Source: Membranipora membranacea
Lineage: Eukaryota; Bryozoa; Gymnolaemata; Cheilostomatida; Membraniporidae
Assembly: GCA_914767715.1 (NCBI GenBank)
Contig: OU612074.1
Location: 881,501-945,500, forward strand
Reading direction: 5' to 3'
DNA length: 64,000 nucleotides
Below, one piece after another: positions 49,585-62,901 of the stretch; within the stretch, counting starts at the first letter, position 1; each line of letters starts with the position of its first letter. Below the pieces are notes generated by a model. That model was not told where the DNA came from and searched no databases. It worked only from the letters and a program-made list of their open reading frames with translations. Position numbers and translations under genes: made by a program.

Positions 49585-51730
49585 GTTTATCAGAGATAGC
49601 CGATAATTATCTATAGTCTGTGGTCGTTCTGAAATTTATGGTAGTTACAGAGGCTATAGATATCTATGGTTTCCGGTAGTTACACAAGTCTGATAGAGTG
49701 ATACCTGCCTAGGCCCTTTATAGCTGTTGGGGGTTGGTTGTAATTTTGGAAAAGTTTTGACAAAATGTCTTTTTCTCAAACTTTCTCTGTTCATTGGAGA
49801 GGGAGGGGGGGGGGGGGGTCGAGGATCAAGCAATATTCCGTATTATTTATCAAACACAATTATGGACGTAGTGTTGTTACTGAACAAACCAGCGGTCTAA
49901 GTGGATTGATAACTGGATTTTACTTCTTGTTGAGCCATCTTGTTGAGCCATCTTTTCCAATCAAGTGAAAACATTACAACGAAGTAGACCTGTAAGTCTA
50001 ATGATCTCATTACCGTCATTACTAGCTTATTAAATAATAAAACCAAGGAGGTCATTGATTTTAGGATAACTTTACCTGCATAACTAAATACTCAGCTAAC
50101 AATTCTATGTACTTTGAGGAAAAAATTATAAACATAACAGTAAGAGGAAAAGGCCAACATTACTAGCTGTGTCACTTTTATTCTAATCAATTTCACATTG
50201 ACAGTGTGTATGTCTGGTAAACTGATACATCCCAGGGGGGAGGCTCACTATTAGACTGCTGACTCTCTGAGTTTGACATTATCTAACCCTGGATAATATT
50301 CATGTGTAGTGAGACATGCTGTCAGTTATTGCGCTGTCACTAATTGAGCACACCACACTTCGCAGTGGTGTAATTATTCCAATATGGCAGAGAAGCAATA
50401 CTGGAGGCAGTTAAGATATCTTGGTTTTTAGTCGGACCTGATGGGTGTTACTCAACATCTTGCAGTCAAGCTGCCACTTTTTGCAGGAAGTTGTGGACAA
50501 ACTTTCTGCTTTCTTTGTACGATCATCAAGTAACGAAATGGGAGTTGTACCCCCTTCAAGGCTTTGTTTCCCCAGAGCATTTGACTGCTCTGTCCTGGCC
50601 TGGTGCGAAAATGGGATTCCCCTAACCGCCGTCATCATGTAATGCCAGGTATTTAATGGGCTTACCAAGTAGAGTCTGACTGCTACCATACTGGTATCTA
50701 ACCCAGTCACTCTGAAACCACAAAAATTCATTCAGTTTTGTGTGGTCTTTTCTCCACCATAGAACTGGTACAACACTAACAATAATCCAAATGTCAGCAT
50801 ACATCTCAAAGCATAGTTGGCTAATACAGTAACTAAAACTCACTTATGTTATGATGTAGTTGCTCACAATTATTTCTCACCTTTTATCACTTGTGTATTT
50901 ATTGCTGACTATAACGTTCTGTAAATAATTAGGTTAATACTGTTATTATATACTTGGTTCACCTTTTATTACAGGAGTGATATTTAGCTTATATGAATGG
51001 TGTTAGATTGATGGTATTTATTTGGCTGTCGGTGCATTCACGCTATACTCTTACATGAAAGATTTGATCGTCAGCGTAAGTGCAGGAATACATCCAGGTG
51101 CCTCCCAGTCACATCTGACAACAGCTCAAGGTTTCAGGTGAGTTTATGTTTCAGATTAAATGTTGCATCAACTTCATACAACTTATGTTGAGTTCTCACT
51201 GTCTGATGTCTGATCCAGCGCTTTGGTAAGAGTATTTGTCTCTCTTTATGCGGACAGCCGCCAGAACGGTGTTGATCGTATCCAGATTGGCTCTAGCAAA
51301 TGCTCAGTAAACATGAAGTCTACAAATGAAATCTGTCAGGATTTGAGATTAACTTGAGTTATCATTTCTTTAACCAAGAGGAGAATACTCCGAAATTTAT
51401 GCATTCGTCTTCAAGCATTTAAGCTTGATACAGGCTGCTACACAGTGGGCCTAGTTTATACATTGGGTTATATCCTTATAACTGATTGATTTCTTTTATT
51501 TATACCATCTTGTCTGTCAGAGATTTATCATTTATCACAGACAGAAATATGTCCAATGTATAGACTGAATGTACAGCTACTGAATACGCTGATCACAGAC
51601 CACTGTGCTAACGGTATCTCAGCCGCAATTGAATTTAGCAGTTAACGAAGTCTGTAGCTATATTTGTGTTTTTATTAGGTTGACTGATATACACCCTATG
51701 GGCGGTTAGGATATAATATATAAATATAAG

Positions 51731-51856
51731 ATGGCTTCTCGTCACGGTCACCCATCAGGGGGTGGAGGGGGACTATCCCGACAGATTAGCAGCTCCAGTA
51801 CGGCTAGTCTACAGAATACACAGCAGACACAGTACAGTATACAGGAAACTATCAAA
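51731..51856 (+). CDS. NAV: NAV alternative first exon a (42 codons)
   Basis: ATG at 51731 has an in-frame TAG about 24 nt upstream and a donor AAA|GTGAGT at 51857 in phase 0. It reads MASRHGHPSG, a glycine run, LSRQISSSSTASLQ and ends SIQETIK, giving IK-IYTDWANHYL on joining the CH exon at 62277. An acceptor-like TTTTTATTAG at about 51680 and a strong donor CAG|GTGAGT at 51138 suggest a spliced 5' untranslated exon before it. Confidence 0.65.
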
Positions 51857-54800
51857 GTGAGTAACAGTTAGTAATGTCTGACTAGAGATTGGGACCTACA
51901 TGAAGCTAAATTGTCATTAGGAATGGGATGCCATACACTAATAAAAAATATTGAATGAAGCATGACTACCGAAGATTTCCACCCAATTGTGAATGTGATG
52001 ATGGATATTCTGATCTGCGAATGTATCGGTTGTGAGGATCGGCTCTTTAAGCACTGTATACTTCAATCTGATTGTGTATTCTAGGTGTAGTTTAGGCTCC
52101 TTGCTTTGCAGAAGACTTTTTGACGCTTCCTATATACAATGTTCTGTTGTGTCCCATAGAGTCAATGGCGTAGAGCTAATATATAATAACTCTATGGTTT
52201 GTCCCCTGTCAGCTATCTTGCATGGTTCAAATGAAGCTGAAATGTTCTTATAGCGTTTTGTTGATGTGTTGTTAGGCTTAGGAGTTATACCTCTAATTGA
52301 CAAGGGTAGACAATTATTATTTTAGGTTGCAGTTTCCTTTCGAGAATCCTCTGCAGGTTTCAAATCTGACCTGAATAATGTGTTAATGTGTAATACAACT
52401 CAGTGACTTTCCTACATCTCTTAGAGTGCTTCTCTGGATAATACAGAGTGAGGTTGTAATTCAGTGGCATTTAACAAGCTTGTTAGAATCGTAATTATTT
52501 ATAAATCCAGACCACTACAATAAGATCTCAAGTGCACTCCTTACCGATATACCATAACCAGAATATAGCCTCTGCTATTATATCAATTTACAAACTTTTA
52601 TAGCATGTAATCAATCCATTATTTACTGGATACTGGTTAAGTCAGCAGAGACTTCTGATTATTGGTACTAATCTGCTGCCGAGATGCTAACAGTTTACTC
52701 CATCCTCTCGAGGTCTGCTGGGTTTACTAAATCTGACATTGACTCCTGGCATCATTCAGCTCACACTTATTGAAGCTAATTGTTGGGAGTTCTATTTTGT
52801 GCGTATCAACTATTCTTGAGTGAAAACTGAAAATGCTTCGGAGTATTCCTAGTCAGCTTAGAAAGCTGAATGATAAACATGGAGAGAAATCAGGCTGTCT
52901 CGAGATCCAGGTAGGATGGTAGAATATATGAGAAAGCTGATGTTACAGATTCCTAAACTGATTCGGAGAGGACCATTTTGTTTTGGGCGATATTAATATT
53001 TTTGTCTTCTTTCTACGTTCACTCAAAGAAGATGAGGTCTGCACCTGGGGCACCTGGGGCACCTGGGGCAGTGAGATAATAACATTAAGACCCAGTGGAG
53101 GTTTGCTTCGGATGAGATTATCTTACTACAAAAGACAAATTCTGCTTGGTCCTACAAGACATTGTAGCGTATTTTTACTGTCTCTGGTACTATCACTCTA
53201 CTGTCTCTGGTGCTATTGCTGATGGTTTGAGACCTGCTGTGATGTTAACATTCTGAGACCATGTAATTACACCTGTCACATTGGATAATTCAGCCCTTCA
53301 CTCTCTTACACTGCGTATGTACTGACAGGTTATACCTGGTTAGGTACATATCTCTACACCAGGTCATCTCAGCGGATCACTGTGTACTTAGCGGCCCAGG
53401 AGTACTCTTGTTTTGATTTGGGGCACTTGGGGCACCTGTTATACACTTAGCGATACTCTAGTGGCTGTTCTGAGGTTTGATGGGCGTGTGACCTATTTGT
53501 GTTTATAAATTAATTTTTATTACCCAAATTAAGCCAGTGTTTATACACTAATTATCCTAGATGACACGTATCAGATAAAGATTTACAAGTCCCGATTTCT
53601 TTTCAAGTGATTGCTGATTAGATGTATCCTTACATGTGGTCTATACTGTTTTTATTAGTGCTTTGAATCAACATTTGCGATCTAAAGGAGCTGACTAATT
53701 ACGATATTATGACATCTCAGATATCAATGATTTGGTGGTGTTCACTTAGTCGGAGAATCTTAGCCGTGGTGCCGGTCTCTCGGTGTAATTGGTGGGTTCA
53801 AAAGTAGAAATGGATTAGATTTCAATGGATTTGTAAATCTAGGCATCATCGATAAGCCAGACTGGTAAGTCAAATTTCTGTATTGGTTGTGAAGTCCTTC
53901 CTAAATCCGATCGCGATATAGTTTGGCTCCTAAAGCAGGCCGTTTGTCGTTTTTTATGTCATTGACAGGCTATTTCATTGGCATTTAAGTGTCATATACC
54001 TGTTTACAGTCTCAATGTCTTTTTTGCCCAAAACAACATGATCATTGTAAAAATACAGATGGGCAGTGCTTGCAGAAGTTTGATTTGATTTGAGCATTAT
54101 GCAGGGATGGTTGAACCATGATGTCATTATTTTGATCGGTGGTCATTGAGTGGGAAATCCCATCACAGGCTGAGTTCCATCCTATCATAGTTACTCCGCC
54201 CCTCAGATTACACTTGATCTCTAGATCTTGGGCTATATAGTCAGATTTTGATTAGCTACTCAGTTTGGGTGGATATATTTATGGGTGAGATTACAAAGGT
54301 GAATGGCTCACATCATACCTCGGCATACCGAGTACCTAAACAAAACATTCTTGCACATTGAGGCTTCAACATACAAGGAGAAAAATGCTTCTTTTATTTT
54401 TACTGTAAGGAGAGGCTCAGAGCTCCGAGATCTGAGTTGATAATAATCAAGTACTAATAGTTATTTCAAAGTTATAAACAAACGCTGATTATTGCACTTT
54501 AAAACTTGAGCGGCTACAGATTAGAGGGAGCAGCTGCTGGCCTTTATCATCATTACTCTGCTGCTGCCGTACACACACACAGAGAAGTGTGCTGAGGACA
54601 AAGTACAACAGTGTGAGAGAAGGAGAAGCTGATTCCAGTAACGCTGCCTCTTGTCTGCTGCCGTCTCAGCAAACCACAGTTCTCATCGACACGGCGTCTC
54701 TGCAGACATATTTGCACTCATAAAACACGAGACAGCATTTGTCTGTGAATGACAGCCTATTTGGACTATTTACAACCTTGCCTAGAGTTGTTCTGCTGCC

Positions 54801-57800
54801 ATCTTCGTCAGTATTGTATTGATAGATGTATGTTGTGAAGGTCATGTTATATTTATGAGATCCGCTGTCGTACTATTCATGGAGGATGCAGTGGCAGTGG
54901 GAATCTAATAACCAGACTATGCTAAAGGTAGGAGTTACATATTGATGATTTCCTCTGCAGACCACTTTTTGATGGGCCAGTTTGTGCAAGAGAAACAAGC
55001 AGTATATATTTCCAAAGGCTTATCACATGTCACTGGAGGGAGGGGGGTGAGGGTCGACCAGGAAGTGAGAAAAAATAGCCCTTCTCATCAAGGCATGCCA
55101 AAAACTAATATTTAATTTGTCAGTGATTCATCAAACCCCATTTTCTCAGTACTTTTTCGCGTATGAGATCTGATCATGTGGTCTTCAATGAGTTATTTGT
55201 CATCCTATGTCAGGGATTTGTCCCTCTATGTCAGGGATATACACGGTTAGCAGTGTTGATCTATAGATGGCTCATTAGAGATGGTAGACTTTGCTCCTGT
55301 AAATGTGTGATAAACTGTGAATAATTTGTACAATGCACCATATTATAACATTAAACCACAAAATCAGCTGTTTAAATCCCTACTTCCAACGGATTGCAAA
55401 ACCATATAGATCAAATCATTGAACTTTTTATGATGTGAAAATGGACTTGTCACCATGCGCTTATAATCCGAGGAACCAAATGTTAATCTCTATGAAATTC
55501 CTGGGAAGGTAAATCCATGCATTTGTTATCTTACTGCTCGGAGTTGAGTAACCGATTATAGGCACACATATCTACAAGTTACCTCGGATCAGTCACTGCA
55601 CACATTGATTCAGCGGAAATTCCGGGGGTATTGATGTGATGGTACGCCTTGTCATAGGCCCATGATTAGGCGAGACTGATTAGCTGTAATTGGTCTGTCT
55701 GGGGCAGCTGTATAATAAGAAGGAGAGAAAAAAATCTCTCAAGCTTGTAGCATGACGTAACACAAGAATTTCCAAATTCTACATTCCCGATTTCGAGGCA
55801 AGATTACGATCTAACGCCAATCAGCTTTGTCCTATTCAGCCTTTGATAAGAATGTAAGATTGCGATGCACTGATATAACTTACAATTCCTTTCAAGCTTT
55901 GTGTTTTTTTATTCAAGTCGGATGTTAGAAGACTGGATGGGCGAATTCAGACTAAAAGGCCAATAAGATGTCACCTCCAATAAACAAGATTAGTTTATGA
56001 TTGAGGATGTCATTTTGATTCATGAATCTCCGTCTGACTGTAAGACGATACTTTGATATGTATGTGTGTATTTAGTGCTTTATCTCATATCATCTGCTAG
56101 ACCTGTTACATGACTGACTGTAAAAGGTTTTCAGGTGGAATGAAAATAATTATTTTAAAAAGCCATTGTGTCTCATCTTAAATTGAAATGACTTGTCATT
56201 TCTGTCATGTCCATTCATACTTCAAAATCTAATCTTATGCAAATATGCAAACCTGGAATTGATTCAAAAACCCTGGTTTTTGAACAGAAAAGTCTTTTAT
56301 CCCACATAGCAATGGTTGACCTTCAAAGGGTTGGAATAACTGTACGATGAAATCACAGATCTACTTCAACATGGCCATGTTATAAGTATATCTGAATGCT
56401 AAAATTCTCTGTCTGAATATTTTCATTTTTAGTGCAAATTCATAGTTTGTGACTTTTTGAAGTTTTTGTTTACATTTTTCTGCTTATTACCCAAACACAG
56501 ATGACATATTTTTCATGAAACTTGCTGTTGTTTTGATACAGACATGAGTTTACATTTGGGTATGCCGGGACTAAGTGTCATACAAACAGATCATCCTTAT
56601 CTCATATAGACTCAAAATTGGCTGACAAACCTCCACCGAGATAGGAATAACTCTCACAAGTCAAACCAGCAGCCTAAACAGAGTACTCTTATAATTAATA
56701 AGCAGAACTGTAGGTGTCTGAGTTGTGCATTTTGATCTAAACAAAGGCTTTCAGAGCCGATACAAACTTGCCGTAAAATGTCAATCCACCTCTGTTTTAG
56801 ATTTGGATATGTCTGCTACTTTTTGAGGCTGTATCATTTTACCTCAAGCCATAAGTAGATAGTCAGGGTTCAAAAGTATCAATTTTTAAGAACTCGATTT
56901 GGGCCTGAAAATCTCTATTGAGAGTTGAAGCGCTGTTTTAACTATTGTTTTTATTTTCAGTCGATGTCTCCGAGACAAGTTTTGAAAAGTTTAGATTGAT
57001 GAATTTGACCTCGTTGACTGTCGAAATTCCCATCATCTCCTTTGATCGGTCACTGTTTCATTCAGATACACATTTAAATCATGAAAAGAAAATTAGGTAA
57101 TTTAAATCATGTTAAATCAATTTATCAGTTCAAAACTAAACCTGCACCTAATTAGTATGACCATCTTCACTATTCGGCCAATCCCTAAAAACATGTGTGA
57201 GAAAATCTGTAAGATAAATCGATTGTCATCAATTTAATGAGTCCATGATTTTTCACAGCCAAAAATATAGATAACACATGTCAAGTATACTTTCACAAAA
57301 CATAAGCAAAGTCCTCCGCATAACATCTCCAAGTTATCCTCCAATACAAGTCGCGTCGCGCCGTTGGTACTAGAATGTTGAGCTAATTCAGAGTTGCCCG
57401 CTCTTTGAATGGTGATGATTCACAAGCTGTTTGATTGGCATTTATTGATTTGTATATTTGCTCTACAACGATAAATAGGTATGCTATGTTTAGCTAATCG
57501 ATACGATGTGTTGTACAATGAATAAAAGCTGATATGGTATCGTTACCACTGCTGTCTAATCGTGTTATTTGTATCAGTGATTCCTATATTTGACTTTCTA
57601 ATTATTGAACAATGTTTGACAGCCCTGTCTATTGTGTTTAGGCAGCGGTATGGACAAGGAAACATGCAAAGATGCGTGCTAAAATTCAAGATTAGGAAGA
57701 TTAAGAATTAACGGGCCAAAAAGGCAAACCATAGCGATGTACCAGCATCACATAATTTTGACATATTCCTTGTTTTCTTCCTGGTATGATGTTACGCTAG

Positions 57801-60800
57801 CATTCTGTTCACCTAGTAGATTGATTGCGTCACAACGATGCTGTCTTGTGCTATAAATATTTTGTAGTGCAGTATGCTAAATATGTCCCAGGTGCACACT
57901 ATGTTCTCTTCTTTGAAGCCATCGTTGTCTTGTTTGATGCCCTTTGGCCAGTTTGATTCACTGCCACATTCCGCTGGGAGAGGAGAACACGGAGTTGTCT
58001 TATTGTTAAGTTAATCTGATCAAACACTTGCGAGGTTAACGTTTTTGACTCTTCAGTGTTTTCGTCAATTTTATGATAGCTACAGGCCATTTCTTGATTT
58101 GTTCAACAAATATTGGAGAACTTGCTGATGTCTGTCAATGTGGCGTGGAGCGTATATTATAACTTTGGGTGTCAGTCTGCTTGTTATAGTCCACTATTAC
58201 ATTATTATACTGTAATGTACTTCATTGATTAATAATATCGATGATAGAATTCTTAATAGCATATTCTAAGGTGCTGACTCGTGTATACAGACATACGCTG
58301 CTGTTGTAGTTTGTAATATTAAGGCAGTGCGGTATCCGATTGTTGGCTGAGAGAGGATATTGGTGTTACTGTGTTTATTATGACTCGGGGCGGTCACTGA
58401 TCGCCATGCTTATGGATTATTTAAGAGTAATGACTCGGAGAGTTTCAATTTGATAATTACTTCGGATGTGGTCATCAAATGTACCGACATTAATAACCTA
58501 CACTCTCGCTGACTGAGGGTAGATTTCACTCTTAGCGCTGCCGAGCTTCATATTAGATATTTAGACCCTAATTACCACGCAGTTATCATGGTAAACATTA
58601 ATATCAATAACGGCAGCAGTGCATTTGAAAACTCTACTCTACCAAAGCTAAGAAGGATATGATAAACGGAAATCATAGACTGTGCAAACTGATCTAGCTT
58701 CTGGTGTAATAAATACTGCAGCTGTTGTTTGGAGATATTTTGTTTACATATAAGTATACTGCTACTGTTGTGTAAAGATGCTACAGGGCAAACCAGGATC
58801 AGCTTGCGTTGGTAAGACAGCCAAACGACCTTCTTCTCTGAAGACAGCAGGTAACACGCTCATCAAAGAAAGAAGATCCACGCCAGAAGGAGGGCTCGGT
58901 GGACAGCTGGCTGGAAGTAACAGAACTTATCCAGAAAAAGGCATAGAAAACTCTAACAACTGTGAGCTGTTTGTAACAGATGTCACAAGTACTTCTCATC
59001 TATGTAGCGTTACGTCACATGTCGCTGCCAAAGCTTCTTACGACGGCTGCTATATGCAACAGGAAAATGCCACTTTGATTGAAGTAATAAAAGAACTGAC
59101 TCCTTCATTTTCTTGTAAAGAGCCGTCTAGCTATCCACTGTTGTCGAGACCAATCACAGCGGAGGTAAGATCACAATCTAGTGATTCAGCAGCGCCCTCT
59201 ATAGGACGGCAGCGGACTCTATCAGAGAGGAGTTCCCTTACTACCAGCTCCACCAGTCAGTATCATAGTGACAGTGGGTATGATACAGGGGATCGTAACT
59301 CTACCTACCAAAGTCTTGAAACAAGCCATGAGGAAAATCCTCATAAGAAAGTAATTCCCCCTACAGCTCTGGGCAAGATAGCCAATAGAGATGAACTGGT
59401 ATCAAATCTCTTGCAAGGGATCACAACATTAACTCAAAAGGCACAAGAAGACACTTCGGATTATTCTGCACACGAAGAGTTGGATGTAAACTTGCCTCCA
59501 TTGTCTTGGGATAAACCAGGAACTAAAACAAACGCGGTATTGGATATTGAGCTGAGACATAGTTTAGAATACGCTAAGGATTATAAGAGCTTTGCCAGTC
59601 CTCAGGGCTCCCCTGTGACGCCCCGCAGGTTTAAATCACCTGCATGCATAAGAACTGAAGGTGTAGATTTCGAGGAGAAGTGGACCTTTTTCGAGATTAT
59701 CACTTCTCCGCCTGATGAATTTCGTGACATGCTTCCTAATAAACCTACACCAAAAACCTCACCACGTCAATCCCCTGCAAAAGTGAACACTCCTCTAGTC
59801 TCTCCAAAAAGACAAACGTCCCCAATTAAAACAGCTAGTCACTCGCCAAGTTCAAGGGCATCCAAATTAGCAGGTGTTGTGGAGAGAAAGGAAAAAGTGC
59901 TGGCCAATTCTCTGTCTCATCATGGGCACAGTCCCGATATCAATAACAACTGGTCAACGAACTCCCAGGCTAAAGACGGTCGTCAGCCTGTTGTAGTTAA
60001 AGCATCTGTGGTGCCAAATCGAAGGCCTTATAGAGCTGTCAGAAAAAACCGTCCAAAACAAAACGCTCAAACTAGTACTGATAGTGGTGTTATAAGTCTA
60101 GACGCCGGATCACACAATGTGACAAAACCCAAACTTCGCTCACCAGGATATTCATCATCAAATAATGACTATAATGGATCTATTCAAAAACAATCGTCTG
60201 CCGATGTCGTGACCTCTCACCAAGATATTGTTGACAATACAGTCGGGAAAACTCATAAATCCTCTGGGAATCCCAGCTCTTCAGACACCCTGTGTGAGTC
60301 TGATCAAAACACCATTCAGGAGACATGTGGTAAATCACATGGGAATAACATAACGTCGTCGCCGATACTAAAACGATTATTCTCAACTACTATGTCTCGC
60401 GGCTTACAGGTAAAGACTTGTATTATTATGTAGTATTCCAATTTGGGACCGAATGACTGTCCCTAAGCTTTGGAATCGGGGCTATTAACCATCGTGTTTG
60501 GCTTTCATTTCGGTACGATTCATGATCCTGTACTTTCGCCAATTCTTTCTCTATAAAGAGGTCAATTAATGGGATATATATACTCAGCAAACAGCTTGAA
60601 GTGCAAGGCCGGCCAGTTAAGGATACCAGTGTCCATTAGTGCCACATAATTTCTCAATTCGTGGAGAAAAAAAAGTGTTCAAGTGTCAATTTACTTGACA
60701 TGATTTGATTCCTTTGTTGGGGTCATGGCTTAGAGCAGTTTGCCTAAGTTGCACATCATTTCAACTCTTTGATTTTGTCCATCCAACCCTGAGTCAGGAT

Positions 60801-62901
60801 GTTAGAGACTTGGTAAGATTCAAGTACACAAGATGATTTCCAGGGCTTCAAAAGTTTTAGGTTTATGTCACATTCAGACAGCTGATGTGCGTAGAATAAT
60901 GTTCGGTAATCTGCACTTGAATTAGTAGGATTATAACTATGTCCGAGCTATTCAGCGTACTTGACTTATTGACGATATCGAGCTGTTGTATTGGCCAAGT
61001 GTAATGTGGTAGGTGAATATAAGAAATCTACTGTTCTACGCTATTCTAGCATGTAAGAGTTCTATAAGGCCTTTCAGAAGACAATTTTTGCCTTTCAGAA
61101 GACAATTTTTGCCTTTGAGTGTCATCTATTAAAGTATTCACGAGGACTTTTAAGCAGCAGAACATCAGCATAAGTTTTTGTTTGTTGATTTGCTCCACAT
61201 GTGTGATTCACAAAAATTGAACAATTTCCATTTTATGTGTGGTAAATGCAGTCAAAGTTGAAGCAAGGACTTCCAACACCTTGGTCAAAGACCCTGAGAT
61301 ATATAGATACAGTGAATTACCGCTTCAGGCACAGCTAGCCTTGACCTTGTTATTGCGAAGTTATCACCTCAGACTCCCAGGTCAGGCCGCTCTCCTCAGC
61401 CTAATAGGATGTGATTGATGAGATTATCATACCTGGATAACGTACTTATTCTTTGATCTTATTGACTCTCCCTAATCAAGTATTGATGACCAATGATATG
61501 GCCAATCTTTGATATGGCCGCTGATTTCTGTATTTATTTTTATCGGCTCCAATTTAGGAGGGACTTTGAGCATCAAGGTTTCTCGCATAATATCACAGGG
61601 TATCTAGACTATAAATGGACTTGAGTTTGAGTTTTGAATGTTTTTGGACATCTCATGATGGCTAAGCCCTGCTTTTATTCGCAGTCTTTGACATGCTGTT
61701 AATTAATAGAATACTTATTTCTCTAAGATATTGTTCCCCTTAGAGCTTGTTTGCTCAATTTGATACCCTTCCAACTGTTCAAATATTGTGAAATGTTGTG
61801 AAGTGACTTTTTTTCACCTCAGATAGTTATACTCCATGATGATCAAATAGCTAGTCTATCATTTTTGAGGCTTTCTATGTTCCCTTTAAGTACTTGAGTT
61901 TATTTATGTTGTTGTCAGTGATATCAGGTTGACACTGGCCCTAATTTGATGTCATTTGGCGTCATAACTTCGACTTAGCTTGTGGCTTCAGCTGCATCAT
62001 TATTGCATATCATGAGAATTGATCAAGGGTTAGTTTTTTGTAGTATTTAATGTGTAGATCTATAAAAGAGATTGTGGATTTAAAGTTGCTTGTCATGGTT
62101 GCGGACCTGGAAGGCAGGAAGAGCCTGGGATAATGACTCAGATACTCCTGACTGTCAAGTAGTCATATGACGTCCACCTCTCCTGTGTCTCATACTTCCT
62201 ACATTTATACCATCTGGTAAATGCCATAATCGTCTTATTTACCTTTTATTACTTTGATTATTATATTTATTTGAAGATATACACTGATTGGGCGAATCAC
62301 TACTTAGAGAAAGCTCGCAGTGATCGGAGGGTAGAGAACCTACAGAGAGATCTATCTGATGGTGTACTACTAGCTTATATTGTACAAGCAGTCAGTAAGT
62401 GTAACCTACATATTAGTAATCTACATGAAAAGAGGCAGAAGGTTCTCAGTATTTAGAACACCATAGTCATTTTACATATAACAAGAGGAGAGTATAAGAG
62501 ATGGATGTTGGCTCTGTTGCTTAGCTCGAAATAAGGATCACAGGAAAGGGTTCACCACCGTCTTTTGATAGGCTGATAGTTCAAGGTTATATTATATCCT
62601 GAGAATGTGCTGCCAAAACTGACTTTCCAATCTACTGTGAGCGATTGACTGTGTAATATCAATGAGATATGGTACCAATCTGCAATCTGAGTTATGCAAC
62701 TAAAAAATGTTTAAAATTGTTCTCAGTTATTTGGCCGACCTACAACTCGCTATATGCCCTATTTCTCTTTGTACATGCATTGTGCACCTGATAATTTTGG
62801 TAATACATTAGAAGTCGCCTTAACAAATATATTTTTTGTTTTTATCAGCTAATAGACAACTAGATGGGATTAACTACAACCCAAGGAACTCCTCACAGAT
62901 G
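51731..62901 (+). CDS. NAV: Neuron navigator (NAV/UNC-53) gene, 5' part
   Basis: Two exons (62277-62394 and 62849-62901) encode the N-terminal half of the NAV calponin-homology domain: IYTDWANHYLEKARSD, LQRDLSDGVLLAYI, then, after the splice, NRQLDGINYNPRNSSQM. Vertebrate NAV2 and NAV3 and worm UNC-53 share the IYTDWAN start and the DGVLLA helix. Three upstream candidate first coding exons (51731, 52833, 58778) all end in phase 0 and fit this exon. NAV proteins act at microtubule ends and the actin cortex in axon guidance and cell migration; their coiled coils and AAA+ domain would lie beyond the window. Alternative promoters are the simplest reading of the three starts. Confidence 0.85.
52833..52910 (+). 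CDS. NAV: NAV alternative first exon b (26 codons)
   Basis: ATG at 52833 lies 9 nt after an in-frame TGA (52821-52823), and the frame ends at donor CAG|GTAGGA (52911) in phase 0. It reads MLRSIPSQLRKLND then GEKSGCLEIQ. Joined to 62277 it gives EIQ-IYTDWAN. It is short, so chance is possible; the matching phase and the clean start and donor argue for it. Confidence 0.45.
52911..58777. other. NAV intron between alternative first exons
   Basis: No coding exon could be recognised. A CA-repeat followed by a CTGCTGCCGT-containing, less AT-rich stretch at 54540-54720 may be an untranslated exon or regulatory sequence, which cannot be decided from sequence alone. Three copies of CACCTGGGG lie at 53043-53069. 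Confidence 0.4.
58778..60409 (+). CDS. NAV: NAV alternative first exon c (544 codons)
   Basis: A single open frame of 544 codons runs from ATG 58778 (in-frame TAA at 58751) to donor CTTACAG|GTAAAG at 60410 in phase 0, joining the CH exon as GLQ-IYTDWAN. The polypeptide is hydrophilic and Ser/Thr/Pro-rich. Residues about 272-286 hold a cluster SPQGSPVTPRRFKSP and about 324-351 hold TPKTSPRQSPAK and VSPKRQTSPIK, likely proline-directed phosphorylation sites. About 415-430 is basic (RRPYRAVRKNRPKQ). No known domain is seen. NAV proteins carry similar Ser-rich basic tracts, but after the CH domain. If unspliced, it ends seven codons later at TAG (60431-60433). Confidence 0.75.
60410..62276. other. 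NAV intron before the CH exons
   Basis: Intron by position. A 21-bp tandem duplication (AAGACAATTTTTGCCTTTCAG) lies at 61078-61120. No exon seen. Confidence 0.6.
62277..62394 (+). CDS. NAV: NAV CH-domain exon 1
   Basis: The exon follows TTATTTGAAG (acceptor, weak polypyrimidine tract) and ends at TCA|GTAAGT (62395). It reads IYTDWANHYLEKARSDRR then VENLQRDLSDGVLLAYIV, the first helices of the calponin-homology domain. It leaves one base (A), completed by CT in the next exon. Unspliced, the frame stops at 62454. Confidence 0.9.
62849..62901 (+). CDS. NAV: NAV CH-domain exon 2
   Basis: Acceptor TTTTTATCAG ends at 62848 and donor ATG|GTAAGT is at 62902. The 53-nt exon is too short to stand out as a frame but reads NRQLDGINYNPRNSSQM after the split Thr codon, matching the V-x-x-INGCPRSQSQM block that follows DGVLLA in NAV2 and NAV3. 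It ends in phase 0. The next CH exon was not found before 64000. Confidence 0.85.

Noticed and set aside
50411-50843. Overlapping minus-strand frames of 106 and 73 codons
   Set aside because: They suggest a decayed coding repeat but no motif of any transposon family could be named.
51712-51726. TATA-box-like TATATAAATA just before the first NAV ATG
   Set aside because: It lies only a few bases before the ATG, too close to place a transcription start and leader; the surrounding DNA is AT-rich.
57899-58090. 63-codon minus-strand frame with a natural-looking composition
   Set aside because: Antisense within the NAV intron, no splice or family evidence; too short to support alone.
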